Below are positions 48,930 to 56,329 of a DNA stretch of 56,329 nucleotides, one piece after another. Origin of the DNA: a virus; the IMG/VR virus record IMGVR_UViG_3300031718_000014, positions 1 to 56,329 of that record. One strand, written 5' to 3'. The translations under genes were made by a program, and so were the position numbers. The notes under the pieces are model-generated. The model saw nothing but the letters and a program-made list of their open reading frames with translations. It did not search any database and was not told the origin of the DNA. Numbering within the stretch: the first letter of the stretch is position 1; every line of letters starts with the position of its first letter.

Positions 48930-49622
48930 GCGAATTATGCGTACCAGTACGTTTTCTGTACGAAGGGAAGGCGAATACGATACTGGAGTAATAGTACGCT
49001 CACTGATTCTGTTGCACTTACATCGGAGCAAATATATTGTGACTGGCGTTTATATTATTCTACGTTTCGATAAACGGGGCTTATAATTAGCGCACACTTA
49101 CATAATCGTTTGCTTACACATCGAAATAGTCGTGCCACGATAGATTAGACATTTAGACAAGTATCTAAATACTCGTGAGACGATACATTGGCCGATGCAA
49201 TGACATTGCGTCCGTTCCTATATAGTAACCTGTTCGCTTCGCGAAAGGTTACTAAAGTGTTAATACACTGGCCGAGGCAACGATAGATCGGGACGCGATA
49301 TAATGCGTTGGCGATTGCTCTGGCGATTTGCCGGACGTTTGGTCTTATGTTCGGGGGACCCTTTGGCCGATTGGCGAGCCCTGGCCGGAACCAAGGCGAG
49401 GGAAGCAGCGAGGGAGCGCGACACCCACCGGGTATGTGGGTGTGTGCTAGTACCAACCCGCTTGGTTATGGCACGGTCGGTGGTCCGGTCGGTGTCTATA
49501 TATTGGATCTATTCCCGCCCGCCACCCCTGAGTCTACCATGCCGTGTCAAGTCATTTGGAGAGCGGGAGGGAGGTAGTTACGCCGAAGGCGTAAGTACCG
49601 TGTGGAGGGACTGTGTTCTATT
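48930..49622. other. Gene-poor, repeat-rich region
   Basis: No convincing gene. It holds: TAAACGGGGCTTATA (49071-49085), one base different from 45792-45806; ATTTAGA/TCTAAAT hairpin (49151-49170); direct repeats ATACATTGGCCGATGCAATGA (about 49183) and ATACACTGGCCGAGGCAACGA (about 49263); and a long hairpin AGTAACCT...AGGTTACT with inner TTCGC/GCGAA (49226-49255). Plus-strand frames from 49303 and 49308 are open but weak. Candidate origin, control or packaging region. Confidence 0.5.
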
Positions 49623-49832
49623 CTACTGAAGCACTGGCTTGTGGGTTGCTAACTGTTCCAGATACTCATTGGCTTCGGCCAGTTGAGCAGCGATCTCCCA
49701 AGCAGCTTGCAGTTGGTACATCTGGATAGTGGTGTGCAACATTCTGGGATCGGCTTTCGTTGGGTCTGGGCAGGTCTCGGCTAGCTTGGTCATCATAGTG
49801 TTGAACACTGTCCTGCACTCTTTGGCGGTCAC
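49623..49832 (-). CDS. Small helical protein
   Basis: 69 residues, GTG start overlapping the previous TGA. Helical throughout (TVFNTMMTKLAETCPDPTKA, QAAWEIAAQLAEANEYLEQL). Last gene of the glycosyltransferase operon. Unknown. Confidence 0.7.
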   Translation of the reverse strand: MTAKECRTVFNTMMTKLAETCPDPTKADPRMLHTTIQMYQLQAAWEIAAQLAEANEYLEQLATHKPVLQ

Positions 49833-50269
49833 TCTATCCTCGCGGCACGTCTCGCTTTGCCCATGTCACTCATCTCGCGTTCCACTTCTTCTTCGTGCCT
49901 TCTGACAAACTCCTTGATAACGTACTCGCTCCCAGGGTGCCTCTCCAACCACGTAATCTCGTGATCCAACGCCATGATGTCCTCATCCAGTTGGTTGGCC
50001 ATCTGGATCTTGTCTTGGCGTCGCTTCCGCAGTTGTTCGGCCATAGTAGGCACGTGGGGCTTGATGTCTTGTGCCGGTGTCTGTGCTTGCCAGTTGATTG
50101 GTTCGGGTTTCGGTTCCTTCTTCTTTCGGTTGAACATTGGGTCGTTAGTCCTTTCCAAGTGTTCTTGGTATAGTCGCAGCGCTTTCTGCGCTCTCGTTAT
50201 TGAGTCTATAGCCCAGTCGTCCAATGGGTCTGCCGCAACGGGAGCAAAACCGCTGAGGTCTGCCGTCAT
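49829..50269 (-). CDS. Charged coiled-coil protein
   Basis: 146 residues from ATG 50269 (GAGGG five bases upstream; 50314 and 50137 are alternatives). N-terminal helix (DDWAIDSITRAQKALRLYQE), Lys/Pro linker, then coiled coil (DIMALDHEITWLERHPGSEY) and basic end. It overlaps the zinc gene upstream by 125 bases, both frames having coding character. Confidence 0.65.
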   Translation of the reverse strand: MTADLSGFAPVAADPLDDWAIDSITRAQKALRLYQEHLERTNDPMFNRKKKEPKPEPINWQAQTPAQDIKPHVPTMAEQLRKRRQDKIQMANQLDEDIMALDHEITWLERHPGSEYVIKEFVRRHEEEVEREMSDMGKARRAARIE

Positions 50270-50333
50270 ACTTTCCCTCTTGGTCCCGGTGATCCTGTGG
50301 GAATCTATCTCCATCTACTTTGCACTGGTTCAC
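50145..50333 (-). CDS. Small zinc-knuckle protein
   Basis: 62 residues, GTG start overlapping the previous TAG by one base. NQCKVDGDRFPQDHRDQEGK then PQRFCSRCGRPIGRL, a C...CxxC arrangement. The C-terminal half lies over the next gene. Unknown role. Confidence 0.55.
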   Translation of the reverse strand: MNQCKVDGDRFPQDHRDQEGKYDGRPQRFCSRCGRPIGRLGYRLNNESAESAATIPRTLGKD

Positions 50334-50503
50334 TAGAACTTCGGCTTATCCAAGGTTATTTGAACTGGTTGCAGCGGCTGGTTAAACGTGGCCACGGTCA
50401 GGTACAGTCTACCTGCCAGTGCTAATTGCAACCGCTCTTTCCAGCTAAACTTCCACAGAGTGACCACTATCCCCTTGTCTTCCGCCACAGTTTTGTCTCT
50501 CAT
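50333..50503 (-). CDS. Small basic protein
   Basis: 56 residues from ATG 50503 in ATGA overlap with the upstream membrane gene. GIVVTLWKFSWKERLQLALA then GRLYLTVATFNQPLQPV resembles a small phage protein family whose sequence sits on the membrane face; role unknown. Confidence 0.65.
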   Translation of the reverse strand: MRDKTVAEDKGIVVTLWKFSWKERLQLALAGRLYLTVATFNQPLQPVQITLDKPKF

Positions 50504-50610
50504 GCTTTCCACGCGATCCAGCTTAACAGAATGAGTTCGATGGCCATAGCACCGAGCATCAGGAATCGGTACTTGGCATCCAGCCACTCAGTGATCGGTT
50601 TCCAGTCCAT
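50500..50610 (-). CDS. Tiny single-pass membrane protein
   Basis: 36 residues from ATG 50610 (GAAGG five bases upstream; ATG 50637 overlapping the previous stop is an alternative). DWKPITEWLDAKYRFL then a transmembrane helix MLGAMAIELILLSWIAW. Both ends overlap neighbours in ATGA style. Confidence 0.55.
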   Translation of the reverse strand: MDWKPITEWLDAKYRFLMLGAMAIELILLSWIAWKA

Positions 50611-50633
50611 CCGAACCTTCCTCACACCGTACC

Positions 50634-50888
50634 TCATATCGTTACTCTGGACATCCAGTGATGTTCTTGCAATGGGTACGGTGGGTTCTCCTTAATCTTA
50701 TTGTTCGCGAAGACGATCTCTCCATCCAGTAGGGTCTGATCTACGATCACAGTGGCATTATTGAACTTGGAATTAGCCTGAACGTGCATCTTGCTGGCAG
50801 TCTGTCCGTTCAATCTCATCTCGTCCGGCTCCGAGTACCCGTAGCAAATCTTCTGGTAAGCCTCTTCGATTGCGATTAGGTCGATCAT
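50634..50888 (-). CDS. Hypothetical protein
   Basis: 84 residues, ATG overlapping the methyltransferase stop. N-terminal helix IDLIAIEEAYQKICYGYSEP, then beta-like KFNNATVIVDQTLLDGEIVF. Common type in phage genomes; role unknown. Confidence 0.65.
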   Translation of the reverse strand: MIDLIAIEEAYQKICYGYSEPDEMRLNGQTASKMHVQANSKFNNATVIVDQTLLDGEIVFANNKIKENPPYPLQEHHWMSRVTI

Positions 50889-52018
50889 TGCGGCAACCGA
50901 TATGGCGTGAAAAAGGTTCCCTTGTACTTCCCTTGGTACTTACTTCTAATCTCCTCTTCGTAGTTCCACGCGAATATGCAGGTCCACTCGGGTTGTTCTC
51001 GTAACCAGTCGTCCGGGCTCACGATCCTCTGTCCGGTCCCCGGTATGAATTTGCCGATCTTGGCCGGAGTGGAGTCTGCGATCATGGGGATGAGATCGTC
51101 ACCTATATTGCAGAAGTTCAGCATCATGGTTGCCTTGGCAGCCGCTCCGAATCCCCACACTTTCTTCTCTCTTACGAAGTTGAATAGTGCATTAGTTTGC
51201 TGAACGATCCTTTCTCTCATCAGGTCGAAGTCGAACTTCTCGTCTGCCACCGCCACGCCTTCGTACCATGGGACTTTTAGGAAGAACAATCTTAAGCTCC
51301 CTCCGTGTGCCGGTATTCTCTCCAGCTTGGTAACACGCATTCCATTGCGGAGAAAAAGATTCAACACTGCATTTATCGAGAAGTAGTAGTTGTGTTCGTG
51401 GTAGATGGTATCAAACGCGGATTGTTCCACCAGACATCCCAAGTACGGGACTTCCACCACTACTACTCCATCCGGTTTCAATATCTCCCCAATTCCAGCT
51501 ACAAAGTCGTTTAAGTCCTGCACGTGAGCCAGCACGTTATGAGCATGAATCACATCGGCCTTGGGCAGCGTCTTAGCCAGTTTCAGCGTGAAGTAATCCT
51601 GCACCGTTGGTATTCCCTTGAGTGCCGCTACATTGGCTGGTCCTCTGGCAGGATCTACTCCCAATATAGGTACTCCCAATTCTCTGTATCTAGTGAGCAA
51701 GTAACCGTCGTTGCTGCCAATCTCTATAGCTAATTCCACGTTCCTTTCGTCTGGGTTAAATACCATCTGATCTACTATCTTTCTGGCGCTATCAATAGTA
51801 GGTTCGTTCACGCTGGAATAATAGACATATTCCTCGAACATCAGGGCGGGATCGACCTGTTCTTTCAACTGTCCCAGCTTGCAACCAGGGCAGAACATCA
51901 GATCCAGCGGGTACTTCTTATAGCTCTCGCTGGGATAGTCGAGCAGATGGTTCGCCAGCGGCATCTCCCCTAGTGATAGTACGCGTTCAGTCGGGCTCCC
52001 GCAGCTTCGGCAGTTCAC
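50885..52018 (-). CDS. Sugar C-methyltransferase-like enzyme
   Basis: 377 residues from GTG 52018 (GTGA overlap). N-terminal zinc unit (NCRSCGSPTERVLSLGEMPL, then FCPGCKLGQL), SAM-binding AIEIGSNDGYLL, HAHNVLAHVQDLNDFV, and a C-terminal Rossmann-like domain (VWGFGAAAKATMMLNF). This three-part layout is that of NDP-hexose C-methyltransferases. It likely makes a branched or methylated sugar for the neighbouring glycosyltransferases. Confidence 0.85.
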   Translation of the reverse strand: MNCRSCGSPTERVLSLGEMPLANHLLDYPSESYKKYPLDLMFCPGCKLGQLKEQVDPALMFEEYVYYSSVNEPTIDSARKIVDQMVFNPDERNVELAIEIGSNDGYLLTRYRELGVPILGVDPARGPANVAALKGIPTVQDYFTLKLAKTLPKADVIHAHNVLAHVQDLNDFVAGIGEILKPDGVVVVEVPYLGCLVEQSAFDTIYHEHNYYFSINAVLNLFLRNGMRVTKLERIPAHGGSLRLFFLKVPWYEGVAVADEKFDFDLMRERIVQQTNALFNFVREKKVWGFGAAAKATMMLNFCNIGDDLIPMIADSTPAKIGKFIPGTGQRIVSPDDWLREQPEWTCIFAWNYEEEIRSKYQGKYKGTFFTPYRLPQ

Positions 52019-54048
52019 AGTTTCCTCGCCACTACGACCGTAGAGTAGTCGGCCCACACGTCGCTAATTTCCGGCATACATCCGACATCCCGCACAAATT
52101 GTGATAACTCGTCCGGCGTGAACCCCGGCCACACGTGCTCTTTGTTATACCCTGTGAACAGTTTAGGGTGCGGTGTCGCTACGATCAACTTGCCGCCTCT
52201 CTTCAGTATCCTCGCCCATTCTTTGAGCACTGCTTCGGTATCGTCCAAGTCCTCGATGCAGTGGCTGGAATAGACCCACTCGTAAATTCCATCGGCCACA
52301 GGTATTTTCCTAGCGTCTCCCCGCATGGTAACTTCAGGCCATGGATCGTCATCTAGGGCTGCACATCTGTCGGTCAGCGGGTCTCTGCCGCATCCAATGT
52401 CGATTCCCTGAGTCTCTTGGGTAATATAAGCGAGCACTCTCTCCCTGATCTTACTAGTCTCCTGGTACAACGCTTTCGCCCCCAGCACTTCCTCAATCGC
52501 TTTGACCGCGTCTTCCTCCCTCAGTCTGTCCATACACACGTCGCCCTGCTCTCTCACACATCTGCCGGGGCTCCCCTTGGGTCTCTCCGCATAGACAGTG
52601 TGGCATCCCAGACATCCGCATCCCATGAGTGGCGCTGTCAACGCTTTCACGAACGGGAACGGCAACAGTATATTCTTATGGTTCATTGCTCCGAATATCC
52701 CTACAGTCGGGATCAAACTAGCCTGTGCGAAGTTCATCAGGGCGCTGTCCACACCGAAAAATAATCCCGCTCCTTCCACCAACGAAGCCGCTTGGCGCAG
52801 GGTAGTCTTCCCCTGCAAATTGAGATCGCACGGTATTCCCGGTGTGAACTGAGTCCCCACTAGCACCGTTTTCCATCCCTTATGGTTTAGCCAATTAGAC
52901 ATCTGTACCATGAACGGTATTCTAGGATTCCGTCCCATCCACGGTTGGCCAATGTGCGGGTGAATTACCGCGTAAGGTTCGTTCCAAACGGCTTCCTTTG
53001 CCCATTTTCTGGCTTCCTCGCCGGGATACAGATGTAATCTCCAATCGTCCGTCGAGACTCCGCTTACCTCCTGGTAGGCTTCAATGATGTGCATGTCTGG
53101 TCTGCACTCGTAGGCACAATCGAGATTGATGTACTTGTCGCTTGGAGCGAAATGGTTTTCGGACTCGTTGTTAAAAACAGAAGTCACATCGGGGTTTCCC
53201 GCCAGAACATCCGGGCAACTGGTGTAAACAGTGATCTCTGCTTCGGCGTTCTGCTTTTTGATCTCTCGTAGTATGGGAGTCAGGAACAATACGTCTCCAT
53301 TGGCCCCGGTTCTTCGGATACCCCACTGCACCCGGAAGTTTCTGTTCTTGATGTAACTGCTCCACCGTTTCTTATAAGTCTCTTCATTGATCCGGTGGAA
53401 CCCATCCACATCTACTCCTTGTTGTATGACCGTTCCCATGGTCCCGCATCGCTTGTGCCGGACACTGGCCGGTACTCTTCCAATGTGATACCCCAATTTC
53501 CTGACTCTCAGGCTCAGGTCGTTGTCCTCAAAGTAGGCGAACCTGTACTCGGGATCGAACAGTCCTCCCTCAATCCTTCTGAGCAGGCTAGTCCTCCCCA
53601 TCATCACCGCCCCTTCCACGTACTCAAACGAAGCCCCTTGGAATCCATGCCCGTTCGGGTCTATGCTTCCGCAAACATCAGCAGCCTGTATTCCCACCAA
53701 GGCCATCTTAGGATCGTTCACAAATTGGTCCCGCATCATCTCCAGCCAGTCGGGACACAGGATCTCCACATCGTTGTTCAGTGTGACGAAGTATGGTGCG
53801 TGCGAGAATTCCAGTGCTTTATCCAGACATCTTCCCAGACCGGAGTTCCGTTCCATGACGATGACGCCGATCCTTCCAGCTTCCGCTTCTGTTCTCAGAT
53901 ACTCTGGGGTTTCATCTGTCGAATGGTCATCCACTACGATTACTTCTGCTCTACTAATCCCTTTGCTGATCTTCAAACTCTCCAGGCACTTCTTGGTCAG
54001 GTGCAGGTGATTAAACACAGGAATGGCGATAGTATAAAGTGGCCGCAT
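52015..54048 (-). CDS. GT2 - GT9 - methyltransferase fusion
   Basis: 677 residues in three domains. About 1-225: family-2 glycosyltransferase (VIVVDDHSTDETPEYL, TLNNDVEILCPDWL, YFEDNDLSLRVRKLG). About 240-530: heptosyltransferase-like GT9 (RRTGANGDVLFLTPILREI through GLFFGVDSALMNFAQ). About 550-677: SAM methyltransferase (GIDIGCGRDPL, YSSHCIEDLDDTEAVL). Start at ATG in TAATG overlap. Predicted to assemble or modify a surface glycan. Confidence 0.9.
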   Translation of the reverse strand: MRPLYTIAIPVFNHLHLTKKCLESLKISKGISRAEVIVVDDHSTDETPEYLRTEAEAGRIGVIVMERNSGLGRCLDKALEFSHAPYFVTLNNDVEILCPDWLEMMRDQFVNDPKMALVGIQAADVCGSIDPNGHGFQGASFEYVEGAVMMGRTSLLRRIEGGLFDPEYRFAYFEDNDLSLRVRKLGYHIGRVPASVRHKRCGTMGTVIQQGVDVDGFHRINEETYKKRWSSYIKNRNFRVQWGIRRTGANGDVLFLTPILREIKKQNAEAEITVYTSCPDVLAGNPDVTSVFNNESENHFAPSDKYINLDCAYECRPDMHIIEAYQEVSGVSTDDWRLHLYPGEEARKWAKEAVWNEPYAVIHPHIGQPWMGRNPRIPFMVQMSNWLNHKGWKTVLVGTQFTPGIPCDLNLQGKTTLRQAASLVEGAGLFFGVDSALMNFAQASLIPTVGIFGAMNHKNILLPFPFVKALTAPLMGCGCLGCHTVYAERPKGSPGRCVREQGDVCMDRLREEDAVKAIEEVLGAKALYQETSKIRERVLAYITQETQGIDIGCGRDPLTDRCAALDDDPWPEVTMRGDARKIPVADGIYEWVYSSHCIEDLDDTEAVLKEWARILKRGGKLIVATPHPKLFTGYNKEHVWPGFTPDELSQFVRDVGCMPEISDVWADYSTVVVARKL

Positions 54049-54701
54049 TAGAACCTTCCGTACAATGCAGGCTGGACTTGCGAGAACGATAGGCCAAAAT
54101 GCGAGTAGTATAAGTTCATACAAAGGGCTTGCTTCTTATTATTCTTGTTTGCCCAATCTGCGACGATAGGGTCTTGCTTGTCAGCCGGTCCTTTGAACTC
54201 CCCATAGGGCACTGCTCCACGGTAGCTCATGTAGGGGCATCCCCACCAGTAGGGCATCTCTTCCACTTCCAGCTTGGAGTTTCGTAGTCTCTCGTGGTGT
54301 CTCACTGAGTCTTCCACCGTGAGCATGGGCCTGCCGACCATCATCACGTACTTTCTATCTACGTTGTATAAGTGCCACAGATTGACCGCGTGTTCTACCC
54401 AATTCGCTCCCAGCGGCATTTCGTCGTCGTCTACCATCAGGTAGGGTTCGGTCTCAGCGTTTTCATCGGCATACTGTCTGCTGGCGAAGTGGAAGTTCTC
54501 CGCTGGAAAGCACTTCTCCCAGCTCAGCTCCAGATAGTCTCTGTAGGTGAAAGGTTCCGCCAATTTAGTCCCGCCCAAAGCTATGGGTCTGAGCCTGACC
54601 AGGGGATCGCTTTTCCATCGGGCTACGCAGGCCATTGCTATTCCCAATCTGATCCGGTCCTTGGGACCGATGCGAATGAAAAGGTCAATCTTCTCTGTCA
54701 C
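54048..54701 (-). CDS. Glycosyltransferase-like protein (GT-A type)
   Basis: 217 residues from GTG 54701 (GTGA overlap). DLFIRIGPKDRIRLGIAMAC at the start and the acidic metal-binding type motif YLMVDDDEMPLGANWVEHAV near residue 90. Lacks other conserved landmarks, so the exact family is open. First enzyme of the glycan operon. Confidence 0.65.
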   Translation of the reverse strand: MTEKIDLFIRIGPKDRIRLGIAMACVARWKSDPLVRLRPIALGGTKLAEPFTYRDYLELSWEKCFPAENFHFASRQYADENAETEPYLMVDDDEMPLGANWVEHAVNLWHLYNVDRKYVMMVGRPMLTVEDSVRHHERLRNSKLEVEEMPYWWGCPYMSYRGAVPYGEFKGPADKQDPIVADWANKNNKKQALCMNLYYSHFGLSFSQVQPALYGRF

Positions 54702-54874
54702 TTGATCTTCCTTCTCTTGGCAATCCGTCCTGTATACTTCCTTCCGGGCCACCGGGACTCTAAAGCCTTTTCAATGTTCCTTCTGGCAGCATCCTTCTTC
54801 TCTTCACTCTTGCTCTTGCCGCCCTTCTTTCCCAATTTGCTCAGGTGTTCGCTCAGAATGTTTTTGACTTTCAT
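54698..54874 (-). CDS. Small basic protein, first gene of the minus arm
   Basis: 58 residues from ATG 54874; an upstream in-frame ATG 54928 lies inside the divergent promoter. Lys/Arg-rich (LSKLGKKGGKSKSEEKKDAA, then RRKIK at the end). Likely nucleic-acid binding. Confidence 0.6.
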   Translation of the reverse strand: MKVKNILSEHLSKLGKKGGKSKSEEKKDAARRNIEKALESRWPGRKYTGRIAKRRKIK

Positions 54875-54921
54875 GGTGGGCGACCCTAGCATAACCAATC
54901 GGCTTGAGTCAATAGTACCCA

Positions 54922-54951
54922 TTGACATTTATATCCGGCTTGTTTTACATT
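54922..54951 (+). promoter_or_regulatory. Divergent-region promoter for the plus arm
   Basis: TTGACA (54922-54927), 18-bp spacer, TACATT (54946-54951). Transcription would start at about 54958, the GTG that opens the first plus-arm gene, so that message may be leaderless. A minus-strand TTGACT (54912-54907) has no good -10 partner. Confidence 0.5.
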
Positions 54952-54957
54952 CTCCCA

Positions 54958-55539
54958 GTGATCCGTCCAGGCAGACGCAACACTCCTCTCTCCGATCCTA
55001 ACCGCTTGCCTTGCGGTCATTTGAAGTCCCGCCGTCACTGGAATCCCTGGTGCCGCTTCTGCATCCAGGGTCCCAAGTACAACCGTCGCAAGTGGCTGGC
55101 CGAGCATCCTAACGATACTCACCCTACTCCTCACCACTGGCGTCGGCATCACAAGTCTAAGCATCGTAAGAGCAGTAAGTTAGGCGGTGCTGCTCTGGCC
55201 GCTCACGATCTCAAAGTGCGCCGTGAACGCCCACCCCGCATCTCTCCTAATAGCATTCGCCAGCGCAAGCTCCGTCACAAGGAAGAGATGGCCAGAATCA
55301 GTTACATTCTGTTCCATCTAGGTCAAGGCAGAATCGGCAAGCTCCCTTCCCGTGAGGCGCGGTTGGTCAGTGCTCACCGGGACAAACTGTATTCGGAGTA
55401 TCTAACCCGCCAGAAGTTCGCAGACCGCAAAACCATGACCAAGCACAACTGGGCCAGGAAAATATGGTACTGTAACCTTCGCTTGGTATATTCTCGTGGT
55501 GCTGCCAAGGCTACTGAGATGGAAATGTCCAATGGCTGA
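54958..55539 (+). CDS. Arg/Lys/His-rich zinc-binding protein, first of the plus arm
   Basis: 193 residues from GTG 54958; a TTG at 54922 would overlap the -35 box. LPCGHLKSRRHWNPWCRFC (about 15-33) is a zinc knuckle, followed by a very basic stretch (HHWRRHHKSKHRKSSK). Later SYILFHLGQGRIGKLPSREA is helical. Probably nucleic-acid binding; precedes packaging genes. Confidence 0.65.
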   Translation: MIRPGRRNTPLSDPNRLPCGHLKSRRHWNPWCRFCIQGPKYNRRKWLAEHPNDTHPTPHHWRRHHKSKHRKSSKLGGAALAAHDLKVRRERPPRISPNSIRQRKLRHKEEMARISYILFHLGQGRIGKLPSREARLVSAHRDKLYSEYLTRQKFADRKTMTKHNWARKIWYCNLRLVYSRGAAKATEMEMSNG

Positions 55540-55774
55540 CTTCCCGATCTGCCGGAACTTCCGCGAGAAGCGGGGATGCGCTCGTTCCCAAGTGGTCATG
55601 TTGGGTGAGGGTGACGATCACTTTACCTTCCGCTGTGAGACCTGTCAGTTGGAATTTGTCTGTTCCAAGACCAGCGCCATCGCCGCTTCCTCTCTTCGTG
55701 TTCAGCAGGAGAAACTACGCCGCCGCATTGAATCCCGCCGACAGCACGACAGTAGAAAGAAGATATTCGTATGA
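55532..55774 (+). CDS. Small zinc-ribbon protein
   Basis: 80 residues from ATG 55532, overlapping the previous stop. CRNFREKRGC and FRCETCQLEFVCS give four to five Cys ligands; basic helical tail (RVQQEKLRRRIESRRQHDSR). Overlaps the next gene as ATGA. Confidence 0.7.
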   Translation: MADFPICRNFREKRGCARSQVVMLGEGDDHFTFRCETCQLEFVCSKTSAIAASSLRVQQEKLRRRIESRRQHDSRKKIFV

Positions 55775-56127
55775 GTCCGGTCGAACAATCCCGTCGCGGT
55801 CGCCCAGCCCTCTCTCCCCGTCAGGATCAGCAGAACTTTGATCCTGTGACCGGCGAGATCGAACGTCCCCGTGAACTCATTCGCGTTGATTCCATCCCGA
55901 CTCCTCCATCCATTGAAGTCCGTGGTGACCGTTCCGGCACCCAGTCTATCAATCTGGAAGAGAAAGTCCTGTCCATTCTCAAAGAGGAGATGGACGACCT
56001 AGCAACCCGTTTGGATCGCTACGGAGTCAAGCTAGACACCCGTCTCCAGCAGGAACTAGTCGATCTGGCCATGGCTATGTTGGGCGGCGGATTCCAAACA
56101 GGCGGTGGCGCGATAAGGAGCAGATAG
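55771..56127 (+). CDS. Hypothetical protein, small-terminase candidate
   Basis: 118 residues. Disordered basic N-terminus (VEQSRRGRPALSPRQDQQNF) and a helical C-terminal half (NLEEKVLSILKEEMDDLATR, QQELVDLAMAMLGGG). Two genes upstream of terL; size and oligomerisation-type helices suit a small terminase, but no HTH is evident. TAG is followed at once by the next ATG. Confidence 0.6.
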   Translation: MSPVEQSRRGRPALSPRQDQQNFDPVTGEIERPRELIRVDSIPTPPSIEVRGDRSGTQSINLEEKVLSILKEEMDDLATRLDRYGVKLDTRLQQELVDLAMAMLGGGFQTGGGAIRSR

Positions 56128-56329
56128 ATGCCCAAAACAAAGCCGATTGCTACGGTGGTTGAACCTGAACGCGAATCTGAATCTTCCCACATGCGTAGAG
56201 TGGTCCGTGCACGCTGGGATGCCGTTCGTTCCGCCCACGCTTCTTACATGGCTCCCTTCCACGACGAGAGCATTGAAGACGCCATGCGGTATCTGGAAGA
56301 GTTACGCAAGGTCTGTGAGGAAGGCGCGC
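56128..56329 (+). CDS. 5' part of the zinc-binding protein preceding TerL
   Basis: ATG 56128 opens the gene that continues, in phase, at base 1 and ends at 369 in the circular genome (147 residues in all). The first 25 residues, before the repeated segment, read PKTKPIATVVEPERESESSH with a basic end. Confidence 0.85.
   Translation, partial: MPKTKPIATVVEPERESESSHMRRVVRARWDAVRSAHASYMAPFHDESIEDAMRYLEELRKVCEEGA
56203..56329. repeat. Right copy of the 127-bp terminal redundancy
   Basis: Identical to 1-127. It shows the assembly closes on itself, so all genes of the phage should be inside this window. Confidence 0.95.

Noticed and set aside
49303-49629. Plus-strand gene in the large non-coding region
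   Set aside because: Two competing frames are open only because of base composition; no ribosome site, ATG sits inside a TATAAT-like box, and it opposes the arm's direction.
54883-54912. Minus-strand promoter for the glycan operon (TTGACT)
   Set aside because: No -10 box at acceptable spacing; TATGCT is only 13 bases away.
1-56329. tRNA genes, integrase or lysogeny module
   Set aside because: No cloverleaf with a conserved T-loop, no recombinase motif and no CI-like repressor was seen; small HTH proteins alone do not show temperate life.

Overview
The window is one complete, circularly closed genome of a short-tailed (podovirus-like) double-stranded DNA phage. The first 127 bases are identical to the last 127 (offset 56202), so the unit genome is 56,202 bp, and one gene runs across the join. 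Large terminase, portal, scaffold-like protein, HK97-like capsid protein, head-tail adaptor and nozzle-like protein are recognisable. I see no tape-measure protein, sheath or major tail protein, no integrase or clear lysogeny repressor, no phage RNA polymerase and no tRNA. The host is not shown by the sequence. Several Sec signal peptides, a papain-like protease, an M15 endolysin and LPS-type glycosyltransferases suggest a Gram-negative, perhaps soil, bacterium (inference).

The layout is two opposed transcription arms. The plus arm starts at a divergent promoter region (54875-54957), runs through the window ends and stops at 30762. It carries small zinc proteins, TerL, portal, several tiny basic proteins, scaffold, capsid, adaptor and nozzle, internal virion proteins, a run of surface proteins (Gly-rich fibre, two beta-helix proteins, a jelly-roll protein), then membrane proteins, a C1A protease and the endolysin. 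The minus arm runs from 54874 down to 30778. It carries a glycosyltransferase/methyltransferase operon, many small phage proteins, and a replication and recombination operon (HTH, RHH protein, zinc finger, DinG/XPD-like helicase, PD-(D/E)XK nuclease, Sak4-like ATPase, ERCC4 nuclease, uracil-DNA glycosylase/exonuclease, PolA). It ends in an accessory operon that starts with an RHH repressor.

The most striking content is a load of HNH endonucleases: five free-standing genes, one intein in the helicase P-loop, and one decayed remnant. At two of them the insertion carries a synonymously recoded copy of the interrupted host-gene end. At 5229-5710 it is the last 14 codons of an upstream gene, and the original codons remain stranded behind the endonuclease. 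At 40779-41295 it is the first 31 codons of the PD-(D/E)XK nuclease, and the original codons now form the N-terminus of the endonuclease. This looks like a 'terminus replacement' strategy that repairs the host gene while destroying the cleavage site.

Other points of note are a DNA polymerase whose exonuclease domain is split over two overlapping reading frames, paired Glu-to-Phe and Tyr-to-Asn changes in its active site, five signal-peptide proteins in the fibre/lysis region, a GT2-GT9-methyltransferase triple fusion, candidate leaderless promoters, an iteron-like cluster at 45747-45853 and a repeat-rich 750-bp non-coding region at 48871-49622.
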